A stretch of DNA of 64,000 nt from Westerdykella aurantiaca (Eukaryota > Ascomycota > Dothideomycetes > Pleosporales > Sporormiaceae), in contig JASJFJ010000001.1 of the NCBI GenBank assembly GCA_030412805.1, positions 2,482,501-2,546,500 of the forward strand. The letters are read 5' to 3'. This document shows, one piece after another, positions 11,090-23,261 of the stretch (within the stretch, counting starts at the first letter, position 1; each line of letters opens with the position of its first letter). A program made the translations under genes and the position numbers. Under the pieces are notes generated by a model. It ran no database searches, was not told where the DNA came from, and saw only the letters and a program-made list of their open reading frames with translations.

Positions 11090-13042
11090 ATGGCGATCGG
11101 CTGGAACATAGCCGCCATTCTGAAGCTGGCTCTCAGCTGTTTCGTCGAGGTTGCGTTCTTCTGGCAGCTTGTAAGTCCGCCTCCGGATCCACCACTCCTC
11201 CCACCCTAGCCGAGTCTCTGTCGTGGCGGTTACCTGTCTCTGGATTCCACTGTATACAGTACTCATCTCATGCAGCGATTATACGCGTGGTGGACGAAGA
11301 AAAGCCCTCGAGATGTGTTGACCGAAACGCTGGCAGACGCACGCCTGTTTGAGGAATGGGAGGCGAGTGCATTCCAGTTGGATGAGGAGTTGGGGTTCGA
11401 TCTTTGGTGAGTGACTACTCATGCTTCCATCGGTCTCAAGCTTCAACTCATATCGTTCGCAGGCGCCAGAACCCGACGAGCAAGCACTACGATTACCGCC
11501 TTATATACGAACGGCTCCGAGCCATCATTGAAGCACGAGAGCAGGATGATATACTCGGCCTTGTCAGTCTGCTGCGCTCTGGTCTCGTCCGGAATCTGGG
11601 AAATATCACGGCGCCCCGGCTGTTCAACCGGGCGTATGCAGGCACGAAGCTGCTCATAGAGGACTATGTCACTCAAGTCGCTCTTGCAATCGACTACTTC
11701 ACGACGTACCCGACAACCCATAGCTCAGATACGGGCCTCACCAACCAGGCGAAGCTGGACGTGTTGCACGATACTCGGCAGGCCTTCGGAAGATCATGTC
11801 TAGTCTTGCAGGGAGGCGCTATATTCGGCCTTTGTCACCTTGGGGTCGTGAAAGCCCTTCATCTGCGGGGTCTCCTGCCTCGTATCATTGCTGGCACTGC
11901 TACGGGTGCGCTCATTGCAGCGCTTGTAGGAGTCCACACCGAAGAGGAGCTCCTTGAATTTCTCAATTCATCAAGCATCGACCTGTCCGCCTTCAAGAAG
12001 TCTGCGGGCAGTGCCAAAGGAGCACAAGGCGATGGGGGCCAGGATGGGCTATTCGCCACAGTAGCAAGACGGATCAGACGCTACATACGGGAAGGATACT
12101 TTCTGGACGTTGGAGTATTGGAAGAGGTTGTTCGCGCCAATGTCGGCGACCTGACGTTCGAAGAGGCGTACAACAGAACCAAGAGAGTGCTCAACATCAC
12201 CGTCTCGACAAATGGCAGCGGAGGCGTTCCTAACCTACTGAACTACCTAACCGCTCCTAACGTGGTATGTACACCTCTCCCACTTCATACCATCTTGCAA
12301 GCTCACATAAATCCAGCTCATCTGGCCCGCAGCCCTCGCCTCCAACACCTCCTCCTCCTCCTTCTACCGCCCGGTCACACTCCTCTGCAAAGACGAAACC
12401 GGCGCCATCACCCCCTGGCCCCGCGCCGAAGAAGCAACCTTCCAACCCTGGACCCGCGCCTGCTACACGGACCGCGACTCTCCCCTCCATCGCATCGCCG
12501 AACTCTTCAACGTAAACCACTTCATCGTCTCTCAAGCAAGACCCTACCTCGCCCCCTTTCTCCGCTCGGACTTGCACCACCCTAACCCTCGGCAAGACAG
12601 CCGTTGGGACATCTCGATGCCAATGCTCAGGCTACTTGTCATGGAGCTCCAGCACCGGCTCCACCAACTCGACGAGTTTGGCTGGCTACCGCCATCCATC
12701 CGCCGCTTCTTGCTCGACGAAAACGTGCCCGGTGCCAGCCTCACCCTTGCTCCCGAGCTCTCGCCCTGCGATTTCGTAAAGCTGCTCGAGAATCCGACGA
12801 AAGAGTCGCTGGATTATTGGATCCTGCGCGGCGAGCGCAGCGTGTGGCCGGCTGTCGGGGCGCTGAAGGTGAGGTGTGCGATTGAGGTTGAGCTCGATCG
12901 GGGCTATCAGCTTGTGAGGAGGAGGAAGCCGGGGGCGGCGGGAGAGAGGGTGCAGGAAGGGGGAATTAGGAAGACGGGGAGTGAAGGGAGGTTGAGGAAG
13001 AGGGCTAGGGCGGCGAGCGTGGGGGGAGCGGAGAGGTTGTAG
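11090..13042 (+). CDS. Patatin-like phospholipase/lipase homologue (DUF3336 + patatin), nucleophile position is Ala
   Basis: Exons 11090-11170, 11276-11406, 11463-12264 and 12317-13042 give 579 residues. The start at 11090 yields a hydrophobic N-terminal segment (IAAILKLALSCFVEVAFFW), likely a membrane anchor. The DUF3336-like part (TKKSPRDVLTETLADARLFEEWE) precedes the patatin domain. The glycine-rich oxyanion segment is LQGGAIFGLCHLGVVKAL. The usual G-x-S-x-G is read as G-T-A-T-G (GGC ACT GCT ACG GGT), so the catalytic Ser is replaced by Ala. The later IAELFNVNHFIVSQ block is well conserved with Tgl3/4/5-type triacylglycerol lipases of lipid droplets. The tail is basic. Whether this subfamily always lacks the Ser I cannot verify. 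Family call strong; activity doubtful. Confidence 0.88.
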
Positions 13043-14111
13043 GTGGGCATGGGCTTGGGTTTGTGGATGGCTATGGTGTGCGAGGTTGGGATGAACTGAG
13101 CCATTCATATTCCGAGAGCAGCATTACGCGTGCGAGGAGATTTTGGATGGGTATACGTTGCTGATATTGTGATGGTGACGATTGCAAATATATCCGGGAC
13201 ATGTTGGCCCCTTCACATACACAAATATATACATACACACAAGTGACTTCCATGTCTTTTTCATTTAGCAGTAACATCTAGAAACAAGAATACAGAGTAA
13301 CTCTATCACTGTCACTGTCCTATTCTGAAGGACCGATCCGCATGGTTATAACTCAAAGCGTAATGAAATATTCAACTCTTCACTACTTAAATAAGGAATA
13401 TCATGCCTTACCACCTGGTCGGACTACTCGAACTCACTCCTCTAACCCCGATCTGCTGCCTCCGGGATAACCCCCACTGCTCCCTCTAGAGATTGGCATT
13501 GTATGAGAATGGTCACCACGCACGACCGTGGCCAGAAAGCGAAACAGCTAATCATCGATCAGAGCCTGTATTGCGCTACTAGCTACTCTTCCAATCCCAT
13601 TCTCATCCATTATATCATTACAAATACACGGCACCCGTAGATAGGTAGAAACCCCGACACTACCATCCACCCGCCCGCCCATAAATCTTACATTACAGGA
13701 TGAAAGGAAGTAAAGCACGTCGCTCGGAACGCAATAATTCAGCCCGCTTCCTTTATATGTAATAGGGTCTGTATGCCGGCAGCGCAGGGGGTATAAAGCT
13801 CTGGGACCGGTGTCACACTTCGATCCCCTAGAAAGGCACGGTGACAACGTACAACAAGCCGCATCTGAAAACCAGTAAAATGGGGTTGTGTCGCCGAAAA
13901 GAAACAAAAAATGAAGGGCGAAAGTTAGAAGCCGTGAAAGGCCGGATGAAACGAAGGGAGAAAATGGAAATAATGCCTCTGTAAATGCATGCACTCGATA
14001 ACGCCGGAGTCGCCGCTCGTGCCAACCGTGTCTGCCTCGGAACACGGTAATCGGCACTCAGATGTTTGTTTTCCCGATGATTCGGGGTCCATCGTCGTGT
14101 CGCGTATAGTT
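13043..14111. other. Intergenic, two convergent 3' ends
   Basis: About 1.1 kb between the patatin-like and coiled-coil genes, which point at each other. It is more A/T-rich than its surroundings, as expected of 3' UTRs and terminators. Open frames in 13548-14057 show no domain. No repeat or RNA gene seen. Confidence 0.55.
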
Positions 14112-17100
14112 CTAGTTCTGGGACATGAGAGCCTTGACCTTCTCGCGCTCGGCGAGGATGTCGGCCTGCAGTTTCCTGGTCTGTCTCATGGCTTCATCTC
14201 TGCAAAGTGAAACGTCAATTAGCTTCCTGATTTGGGACAAGTGAAGATTGGCATGAATGGACTTACCTCTCGAATTGCAGATCGGCAACCTCAATCTGCG
14301 CCATGTTCATCCTGCCCACCACCTCCTCCATCTCGTGATCCGCGTCCCGGAGCGCCTTCTCCAGCTCCTCGACGCGCTTCTCGAGCAGCTCCGTCTTCGT
14401 GGCTTCGGCGATCGACATGGCGGGGCCGCTGCTCGTCTGATCGAGACGAGGGAATTTCTGGGAGAAGGGCGACGATGGCATCTTGGGCGAGAACGCGGCG
14501 GGACTGAGGAGTCCAGACTTGGCTCTGCGGAGATGGTTGTTGTGGCTGTCTTTGAGCGCTTGTACCTCCTCCTCGTGCTTTGCGATCGCCTCCTCGGATG
14601 ATTGTTGGGCGACCATTACATGGTCTTCGGCGGCCTTCAAGCGGCGCTCCAGTTCGATGATCTTCTCGGCGGACTTTGATTGCTCCTTCTCCCCCCGCGA
14701 GATAGCCTCCGCCAAGCGAGCGCGCAGAGACCGATTCGACTCGAGCTGCACCTGAATTCTATTCGAGAGGCTGTCCATACGGGTGGCAGCAGCGTACAGC
14801 TCCTTGCTGAGTCTCTCCTGGTTACCTAGGTGCTGGATCTCAGAAGCCTGTAGAGCACGGGCTTGCTCGCGATACTCCTCTGCTTCCTTCTGCGCTGCGT
14901 CCCGCTCCGCCTCGGCGTCGGATATGCTGCGCATCAGAAGGTCAAGTGTCTTTGAGGCTTCCTCGCCAGCAACGCCGAGCTCATCTTCCGACTCCATCTG
15001 CTTAAGACGGGCCAGCGATAGCGCGTGCGTGGTGCGTAGCTCTTTGTAGGCCTTGTCTAGGGACAGAGGCTGGTCGTCAATGCGGATCTCTGGAATGGCG
15101 ATGTCATGCTCTTGGAGGAGTTCCCGCAACGATGTGGTTTCCTGCTGAGCGCGGTCCAAGTCCATACGGAGCCCGCCCAGACCCTTCTCGCACTGCCACT
15201 TCTGTTCGAGTGCCTCATCTGCACGTCGTCTCAAGGAGTTGACTTCTTCCCTCAGATGAGCCACCTCCTTGTGGAACGTACTCCGACGTGGCGTCAGGTT
15301 CAGCGCCCTGTCCCGCTCCGCTTCAAGCTCTTTGATACGTTTCGCAAACTCTCTCTGCTGGAGCTCCTGGCGCTGCAACAAGTGCTTGAGAGCTTTATGC
15401 AACGCGTCTCGCTGCTCTTCCAGCTCCTTGACTGGGTTACCGCTGAGGGGACCTTCACGAGGAGACTCCGGGACAGATCGGTCCTTCACTGAATTCGACC
15501 GCGAGAGCGAACCCCTCTTAGGGTTGAAGGCCGAGTTTCGCGCAAGCGAGTTCGATCTCGACAGACCAACGCGCTGGGTAACTGGCGCAGGTGAATCAGA
15601 CTCCTCTGCAATAGACTGGAAGCGGGATTGGCGTTGCTCGAGGTCTTGCATTCTACGCTGATTAAGGAGGTTCTGGTTCTCGCTTCGGAGCTGTTGTATC
15701 TCCTGCTGCATGCGCGTGGTTTCGTAGATGAGGTTCTGTGTCTCTGACGCTTCGGATTCTAGACCTTCCATTCGGGCTCTGAGCTGAGGTACCACTTCAT
15801 CGCGAAGGTTGTCCCGTTCGTTCCGATGCTGCTCAAGCTCCTGTCGCAATGCTGCGAGCAGATCTTCGAAATTCTCCTTGACCTGCCTCTCTTCCGCAAG
15901 CCTCCTCTTAGCATCTTCCAACGCGCTCTCCAGCTCCTTGACTCGCTCAGGACCAACCGCAGATGTGGTTGCAGGTCGGGTGCTGACTTTTTCTTCCAGG
16001 TGTTGCACCTGCTCTTCCAAATCCCTGCGTCTTCGAAGCTCTTCCTGCAGGCGCTCTGCCATGTGGACCTTGAGCTGTGCACGCTCCTGCTCTGCTTTTC
16101 GCCGCAGCGTTTCTACCTCTTCCAACTTGCTCTCGGTGTCGCTTATGGGGTATCGGACGGAGCTTGCGCCAGAATCGGAGTAGTAGTCGCTCGTCCGGCG
16201 ATTGTCTGTCAAGGCCATGGAGCTCTCCTGCTTCCATCTTTCTACTTCATCTTCCAGTTCAAGTTCTCTCCGTATCGAAGCGGCGAGCTCAGAGCTCACC
16301 TCGCGAAGCTCGCGTTCCAGCTCTTCCACGTGAGCGTTCATTTGGGGTGACGATGATAATAAAGGTGTCCCGGGAACATTGAAGTAGGAGGTCTGTCCAT
16401 AGGAGCCTTGCGCGAAGGAGTTCGCGGAGGGGATATCAAGACCGGCAGGCTTGCCCCGTGCGGGTGCAGGCGGTTGTCTCGGATACCGAGGTGACGCTGC
16501 CGGCGATAGCGACTTTTCGCTAAACGTGGTTGTCGGAGATTCGGTCTCGTTTTGCTGTTTTGACGAGTTCCATCCAAAAAAGGATGTGAACTTCCCCGGT
16601 GCAGGCGACTTGGGCTTGCTAGGGTGTGCTGACTCTGGTGCCATGTCGTATGGGTCCTCGTCTATAAAGTCTTCCGTCACTCCGTCTAGTCGGAGCTTAA
16701 GGCTGGGTTGGGGAGGACGTTGAGGGTATGGAGCCATGTTGGGCATCGTTGGGGATCGTACGTGTATTGCCTTGTTAGAGGGGAGATTCAAATCCTCGGT
16801 AGGACGATGAGGTTGGAAGCTGCTGGCCGAACGATCATGCCGCGGTGCGCTTGAGACGGGAGAGGAAGAATATACTAGTGAGCTTTTCCGAGGGGGAGCG
16901 TAGGCGTTCCTGGGTGCGTTCGCGGTCAACGGAGTAGCGCCATGTGGATTCCTGCCACAGTTAGCAAGCGGTGTCCAAATGCGAGTGCATTCATGTAGCT
17001 CACTCGTCGAGATTCCGAGGAACGAAAAGCTCGTAGTCGTCTAGGGGAGGTGTCTGAACGGCGTTGCGACCGTGGGGTCCTCGACCGGTAGCAGATAAAC

Positions 17101-17371
17101 GCTGGGTGCTCTGTCTATGGCGAACTGCCCTGCCAGGGTCGGGGTGTTCAGCCGTAGCAAATACTGGCGAATCCGTGGGCAAGGGTTTGCGTCGAATGGG
17201 AGAGGCAGTTGGGGAGGATTCGGCGCGTGAGCGGAAGCCGGCGATAGTCTGGATACCCTTTGTTGCAATGTTGGCCAACGTCGAGGGTTTCTGGCGCGGC
17301 GGTGAGGGAGAGAAGGACGGCTGGAGAGCAGGAGGAGCCTCGCCTGGGCGCTTGGGCGGGACGGGGTTCAT
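14112..17371 (-). CDS. Long coiled-coil protein ('M protein repeat'-type fungal protein)
   Basis: Exons 17004-17371, 14267-16951 and 14112-14199 encode 1,046 residues; both introns (16952-17003, 14200-14266) have clean GT..AG borders and keep phase. The first about 300 residues are Ser/Pro/Arg-rich and probably disordered (many SP sites). From about residue 330 to the end the sequence is almost continuous heptad coiled coil, rich in Leu, Glu, Arg and Gln, broken by Ser-rich linkers. The short last exon continues the coil and ends KVKALMSQN. The family is annotated in moulds as 'M protein repeat protein'; the name reflects coiled-coil similarity only. No motor, kinase or membrane domain is visible. 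A structural role at the spindle pole, septum or cell end would be a guess. Confidence 0.85.
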
Positions 17372-18786
17372 ATTACAGCTCTCTATCCGGCGCAGGTCTC
17401 ATGGCCTTGTGCACAAATCGAAAGCCGAGCTGGCGGTGGGTGAGGAAGCTGTCGCGCATGCAGACCGCAAAAAGGGGATGCGTTGAACCGAGTTTGGCGC
17501 ACGCGAACTAGGCGTAGTGGGCGCGCTCCCTGTTGCTTGGGAGCGCCTTTCAGAAGATCGCCGACGTGGAATTGGCCAGGAAATTATCGGTGTGGCCAGC
17601 CTCGAGGCGCTCCCCAGGTTGTGTGCACAGCGCGGGTTGTCGCTGTGCTTGCGGGCGGGCGTGCCGAGTGGAGAACAGACGCCCCCTGCGGCTAACCCCT
17701 GATTCTTGGGATCCAGGAACGCGAAGGCGATTCGTCCGATGTCTTCTGGGCCGTTTATCGAGGGGGAACCTGTCAGGGCGAATGGTTGCAAACCGTCTGG
17801 ATGGAAGAGAGATTGTGGGCTGGAGAACGTCAAGGTTGTGGTGAAATGTGAGATTGCGCCTGGTGGACGATTCTCTGCCAACGCTTACGCTGGAGCCGCC
17901 GGACACGTTGGCCTCTTGTCTGTCCTTACTACCAATGCTATGTAGGGAGTACAGCCTCTCACGAGCCGCCGCTACTGAAACCGTGAAACACCTTCTGTGT
18001 TCTGAGGCTGCAAGCCGCACGCCACTTGTATTGCGTGTTTGCATTGTTGGGCAGAGCCATAGGCGATCTCGCACGGTCCCGGTAAAGCCCAGTTACTCAT
18101 GATAAGCCAAAGCGGGGTGTAGACGGTACTGTAGTTGCAGAGAGATCGTCTGCGTTCTGTGGGTGTCGGACTTCTGAGGCCTGTCTGCCATCTCTATCTC
18201 GCCTGTTCATTCATTTGAGCAGAGCGCTGAGCCATCAATAATGCTCGGAGGATTCCAACATTGTCTATAAATGTGAAATGAATTGCATTCTAGACCGAAG
18301 ATAATGCAGTCAGAAGACTCAGAACCAATCGAGGACCCTGAGCGGGCATTCACTAAAATAGGAATACACGGCTGGAGATGGGAGTTCAATTAGGACAAGT
18401 GCGAACCCCCTGTTGACGACCCAACCAACCTGCGATCAGAGGAAAAACGTCCCCACGAAGGATTCGACGTCCGCGGTCGACCTTCCTTATTATGCGCAGA
18501 TCAACAGGGGGAGATGCTTTACGACCACAGAAGGAGAGGAGAGACCCAGGGGTAAGATGTAGACGAAGCTGGTGTTGTGCATGCAACTTGCATGTTGTGC
18601 AAGCTCTGAACACCATGATGGTTCTCGGTGCCGGAGATACATCTCGCCGGCGACCCGCAAGCGGCATGACCGCATAACAACCTCTGAGACGAGAGCGTTT
18701 GGTCAATGCAAGCTTGATAGACGGCAAAACACCATCAAGCCCCAGTTGACCACTCATAGGCCTCATCCAGCCCACGCTGACACACA
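17372..18786. other. Divergent intergenic region
   Basis: 1.4 kb between the divergent starts of the coiled-coil gene and VPS37; it must hold both promoters. The frames of 160-174 codons on the minus strand (17399-18074) have no domain and overlap on both strands, as expected of GC-rich noncoding DNA. No repeat recognised. Confidence 0.5.
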
Positions 18787-19610
18787 ATGTCGTTCTCCTC
18801 ACCACGGTCCTCACAACACCTGTTCTCGTACAACCCCTCCACCCCGCCCCCTCCTCCCCCGAAACCCTCCGCTCACTCCAGTGGTCGCGAAACTCCTCAA
18901 ACAGGGCGGCCTCTGCCTCCTCCTCCGCCCTCGGAATCCCAAGGTGGCCCCAGTCAAGCCTCTGCACCGACGTACGCTCCAGCGCAGGACCAGCCTCCCG
19001 TACCACCACCAGAGGATGGCTGGCTCCCAGATATCCTGAAGGACAAGACGTACGTAGACCCTGATCCGAGCCGCGACTATCGCTGAACGCCGCGATCAGA
19101 ACCAAAGACCTCCAACATGTACTCCAAACTCCCGAACTCCAGCACGCTATAATACATAATCCCGAGACCACCCATCCTTCGATACCCGCTTCAACAGCAC
19201 CACTGCAAGCCCTACTAGCCCAAAACATCGCGCTTGCTGAGCAGTTGAAAGGTTTAGAAACACATCTGCGACACCAGAGGGAAAGCACGCAATCCCGGCT
19301 TTTGTCATTACGCGCGCTAGAACGGCAGTGGCGCGCAAAGCAGGCAGAGCAAGACGCCGCCTTGAGGGACTTCAGTCCACCGGCTTTGTATCAGCGGCTC
19401 AGTGCTTCCGTGGCAGAGCAAGAAGCTCTATGTCGGGGCCTGGAAGAGAGCTTCATTGAGGGGGAGGCCGTCGGAGGTACGGAGGCTGTCGCGAGCGAAC
19501 GGGAGGTCGTGGAGTTTGTGAGGAGGCTGAGAGAAGGAAGAAAGACCGCGCATTTGCGCGCTGAGCGGAAGGAGAGGTGGGATGAGGGGCGGGTAGGAGG
19601 ATGGCGATGA
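18787..19610 (+). CDS. VPS37: Vps37, ESCRT-I subunit (Mod_r domain)
   Basis: Exons 18787-19049 and 19100-19610 encode 257 residues. The donor is AC|GTACGT and the acceptor ATCAG|A, so T-K-D-L-Q-H-V is made across the junction. The N-terminal about 75 residues are Pro/Ser-rich (STPPPPPPKP, PLPPPPPSES), followed by WLPDILKD. Exon 2 holds the Mod_r helical domain: DLQHVLQTPELQHAII, then a long amphipathic coiled coil. The Leu/Gln-rich helices and the basic end are typical. Vps37 is part of ESCRT-I, which sorts ubiquitinated cargo into multivesicular endosomes. The C-terminal end EGRVGGWR is short but plausible. Confidence 0.87.
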
Positions 19611-20120
19611 GGATCGCATGCACGATCCGTAGTATCGTTGGATTGGGATTCCGGCAGTTGGGATAGTTAAGCTGGCCAACTGCCATGGAATAACCGCCAC
19701 ATTACCTGCGCGCCCGTCACCCAGGACCAAGGCTGATGTTGCCCACCAACACGGTCGCCTCGAGTTCACCCTTAATGTCGGGCAGATCCACAGTTCGCTG
19801 ACGGGCGGAGCTCTTGCCGATAGGAAGCCGGCCCGTATTGCAGCGGAGAATGCGTGGGATTTGCGATCGCAACTGACGATCTGTAGCTTATATATGTACA
19901 AGTGGAGCTTGCTCCATCTCCTAAGGACGCCACATGCAGTATCCTACAATCATATACTTACTCTATTCTTGTATCCTCCTCGACCCGTACATGTCTATTC
20001 CCTTAGGACTAGAGACATGAGTTTGAAGTCCTCTCATTCATCTACACCCGCAGTCTGCAGGTTCTCTGTACTTTAGTAACAACAAACCCCTCTCTTTTGT
20101 GAGTTGTCTCTTGGCAATTA
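19611..20120. other. Intergenic, two convergent 3' ends
   Basis: About 0.5 kb between VPS37 and the minus-strand mitochondrial gene. AT-rich from 19890 onward. Nothing else recognised. Confidence 0.5.
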
Positions 20121-20889
20121 CTACTCCCAGATTCCGAACCACTTCTTCACTCTCCTCCTGCGGACACCGTACGCATCTACCCAGTATCTCGGATCCTCCT
20201 GGTATTCCTCTCCCCTCTCCTCAGCTTCTCTTATTCTCTCCAGCCTAAACTGCATCCTCTTCTCAATATCATCTTCCCTCTTCAAACGCTTCGCTTCCGC
20301 AAGCTCCCCTAAGTGGTCCTGGTACATTCTGAACACTTCGAAGAATCGTTTTAAGCTTGTGATAGGGTGGCGGAGATACTCCTTCGGCTCAGGGAGGAGG
20401 TCGTTGTACGGATTATCCCGTTTGAACGTGAGGTACCATGCCGAACCTCCGAGAGTGAAGAGGATGCCCTATTTACGTTAGCGCTGTTCAGAACAACAAC
20501 GGCGCACCAATTCGCTTGCAATCACATACAAAAGTGATGATCAAATGAATGCTTCGGTTATGTATAAACCAATGACTGAACGTGCCCTCAGGACTCATCA
20601 TATTAGGATACTTCTTCGTGCGCATTCTCTCCTGCTCCTCCTTCGACAACGGCGGCCCATATGTCTTCTGCGTCGTCTCACTCCTCGGCACCCGCTTTCC
20701 GTGTGAGGGCGGTCTGTATTTGTCTGGTTGTGCAAGAACGCGCGGTTGGACTTTCTTAGGTCGCGGAGGAATGGTGGAGGCATGGCGCAGATTCGAGATC
20801 GGGAAAATGGCGATTGGAAACGCGCGGGCGCGAGGGAGGGGAGCAACCCGAGGGAGAAGAAAGCGAGGGATTGTTTGGAGGGACCCCAT
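20121..20889 (-). CDS. Small mitochondrial membrane protein, function unknown
   Basis: Exons 20530-20889 and 20121-20468 encode 235 residues. The intron 20469-20529 (GTATGT..TAG) falls inside the hydrophobic helix. I start at 20889 because MGSLQTIPRFLLPRVAPLPR begins an Arg/Leu/Pro-rich, acid-free stretch that looks like a mitochondrial presequence; an in-frame ATG at 20964 is possible. After a basic linker comes SHWFIHNRSIHLIITF joined to GILFTLGGSAWYLTF, one membrane span. The C-terminal half is soluble, Arg/Glu-rich and probably helical (FEVFRMYQDHLGELAEAKRL), ending RRVKKWFGIWE. It resembles an inner-membrane assembly or ribosome-associated factor in layout, but I do not recognise the family. 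Confidence 0.82.
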
Positions 20890-21216
20890 TGCGGCGATTG
20901 GATACCTGCGGTGCTTAGGGGAATGAAAGCTGAGATGCTCGATGCGGTCGGATGATTCGTGCAACGAAGATCACGATGCGGGTCGGAAAAAGGAATAGCC
21001 GGTACCCCGACTACTTCACCACTCCTTCGTTCACTCCGATCGTAGACGTCAACATCCCACTATCCACTGCCAATTAGTCTTGGTACGGAGTTCCGTTTCG
21101 AACTACCGGTGACCAGACAATAAGAATTGCATTGATACAGAAGCTAACCAGTGAGCCACTCACTACTGCTAACAAGCTCTATATATAGTTTCTGACTACT
21201 CGATGCTCAGGTTGCA
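20890..21216. promoter_or_regulatory. Divergent promoter, mitochondrial protein / methyltransferase
   Basis: 327 nt between two divergent start codons. A TATATATAG tract lies about 35 nt before the methyltransferase ATG and could be a TATA element. Confidence 0.45.
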
Positions 21217-22239
21217 ATGCCGCCTCAACCACCATCGTTCGGGTCACAGGAATATTGGGATGCAAGATTTGCATCAAACTCAAATCCATTTGAGTGGCTC
21301 GAAGCCCCGACTGCGTTGGACCCCTACCTAGTGGAAGCCTTGAAAAATACCGAAGACAACCGGCCGCAGATTTTGCATATTGGATGCGGTACATCACTAC
21401 TCTCGTACCATCTTCGCGCACATATCGACAATCCGGAACTAATACACAATCTGGACTACTCGGATGTTGTCATCAAAATAGGAAAGCAAAGAGAGATCGC
21501 CATATATAACGGCGAGGAGGACCAGGACGAGCTTGAGTCTGGTCATCAAAATGCCTCTGCCGAAGACAGCAACACAAAGAACGTTCAGCCGACCGCAAGT
21601 CGTGAGACGAAATATATGCGCTGGTCGGCCGCGGACTTACTGTCCCATTGCTCCCTCCTCAAGGTCTGCAAACCTGGCACATATTCTCTGGTTGTCGACA
21701 AATCCACATCTGACTCCATTGCCTGCTCTGAGGACGTTTGTGTACCACTGCCATACCCAGTTGGCACTACATCTGATATTTCTACATCGCCATTGGCTGA
21801 AACACCCGAACCGATTCACCCTCTACATATCCTCGCCATTCACCTGGCACTGGCAACCAAACCGGGAGCATTCTGGATCGCGTTATCTTATTCCGAAGAT
21901 CGATTTCCTTTCTTACCGCATCCTTCTGCTCATGCTTCCAGGTCTGCCCATGACATTTCGTCAGCATTGAGATCTTCGAGGCTGGAGGGACTTGAAGAAG
22001 AGGCGGACGACTCCGAGAATGACTACGCCGACGATCTCAACGATATACCACAGGGGCTCATCGAGAATGGATTCCCGGATCCTGGACAACTATGGAAGTT
22101 GGAAGCTAGGAATGAGATTGAGGTCCCCCAAGCGCCGGCAGGTGACGCCACAGATAAGGTTGTCCATAGGCCGAAGGTGCTGCACTGGGTTTATGTTCTT
22201 CGAAGGACAGACGTAGAGGTCTTCGTGCGGAACCCCTGA
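21217..22239 (+). CDS. SAM-dependent methyltransferase, METTL12/13 (eEF1A-KNMT)-like
   Basis: A single exon of 340 residues. The N-terminus GSQEYWDARFAS followed by PFEWLEAP is the usual opening of the METTL12/METTL13 family (YW..RF....FEW). Motif I is ILHIGCGTSLLSYHLR (about 51-66), followed by an LDYSDVVI acidic-loop segment, and motif IV-like YSLVVDKSTSDSIAC, which carries the D-K-x-T-x-D found in this group. Members methylate lysines of eEF1A or citrate synthase; the substrate here is unknown. A long insertion (about 100-130 and 245-275, Glu/Asp-rich) interrupts the fold compared with short members. No intron needed. Confidence 0.85.
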   Translation: MPPQPPSFGSQEYWDARFASNSNPFEWLEAPTALDPYLVEALKNTEDNRPQILHIGCGTSLLSYHLRAHIDNPELIHNLDYSDVVIKIGKQREIAIYNGEEDQDELESGHQNASAEDSNTKNVQPTASRETKYMRWSAADLLSHCSLLKVCKPGTYSLVVDKSTSDSIACSEDVCVPLPYPVGTTSDISTSPLAETPEPIHPLHILAIHLALATKPGAFWIALSYSEDRFPFLPHPSAHASRSAHDISSALRSSRLEGLEEEADDSENDYADDLNDIPQGLIENGFPDPGQLWKLEARNEIEVPQAPAGDATDKVVHRPKVLHWVYVLRRTDVEVFVRNP

Positions 22240-23261
22240 ACCATGGTCCACAGGCTCACTCATTTTTCCGGAATCAACCATCTCTAGTTCCTCTGTTCTT
22301 CGACTAAAGGCAGTGAACACGAGGATACGGTTTCGCGCCGTCGCTGCCCGTCGGCTTAGCTACAGTTGAGCGTCAACAAGAGAACTCAAGAGATGCAATC
22401 CCATCGTAGTACGCCGTTTCATGAATATCGACCTTGAACACGTCGGAAATTCCCGCACATGAACGCACCCCGGAGCAGCTTTCGTTACCTCAGGTGGACC
22501 AATGACCGTCTCAAATGCTCATATGATGTACACTCGGAGGTTTGGGTTTTCGGGCTTTCTCAAGGACAGGCTCAAGCAATGCAGGATTCGGAGCGCTGAA
22601 TTGAGGATGATGGCAGTGAAGTCCAATGCGGTCAAGGTTATGCTTTCAACATGGCGGCGGCAAGGCCTTCGTTGAGGGGTATGGAGCTATTAGAGAGAGA
22701 TATGCTTAGCAGAGCGATTCCTGCACAAAGGCAATCATTGAACACCTCCGAGAATTGTCTCTTGCAGATTTGGAGCTCACGTATTCCAATGATTGAAATG
22801 GTTCTTACGCGATGACGTTATCGGTAGCTCATAGCTTACACAGTATTAGGCGACGGGCCGTTCCGAAGTTAGTGCACCACACGTTACTCAATTCACCCTA
22901 AATGTTTGAATACTAAGTTTTTGCATGCCTATGTCATGAGAGACTCCCTCTGATACTGGGCGCCGGCTTTCATAGACCAAGCGTCAGCAATGAAGATGCA
23001 TGCAATGGTGTGGATCACGGCTAGAAACGGGCTCCGCGGCCGAGATCCCTTCTGTCTATTTCCGCCTTAGCCGGCGAGGTCTCCCACTACAACGGCTCCA
23101 CCAGAGGGCGTACGGGATGACAAATGCGGTCAGTGAAGATCAATGGATATATAAAGACAGTGTAAGACTTACAGGCATGCAAAGCAAGCACGTTCCATCT
23201 ATCTCCTGCATACAGCCTATCCGCGCCAACTTGGATTATTCACACTGCAAACGACGTTACC
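22240..23261. other. Intergenic
   Basis: 1.0 kb between the methyltransferase stop and the GST start. The last about 150 nt should be the GST promoter/leader (a TATATAAAG at 23149 is a possible TATA box). No gene or repeat recognised. Confidence 0.5.

Noticed and set aside
18386..19288. 300-codon minus-strand frame
   Set aside because: Antisense to VPS37 exon 1 and its promoter; no domain.
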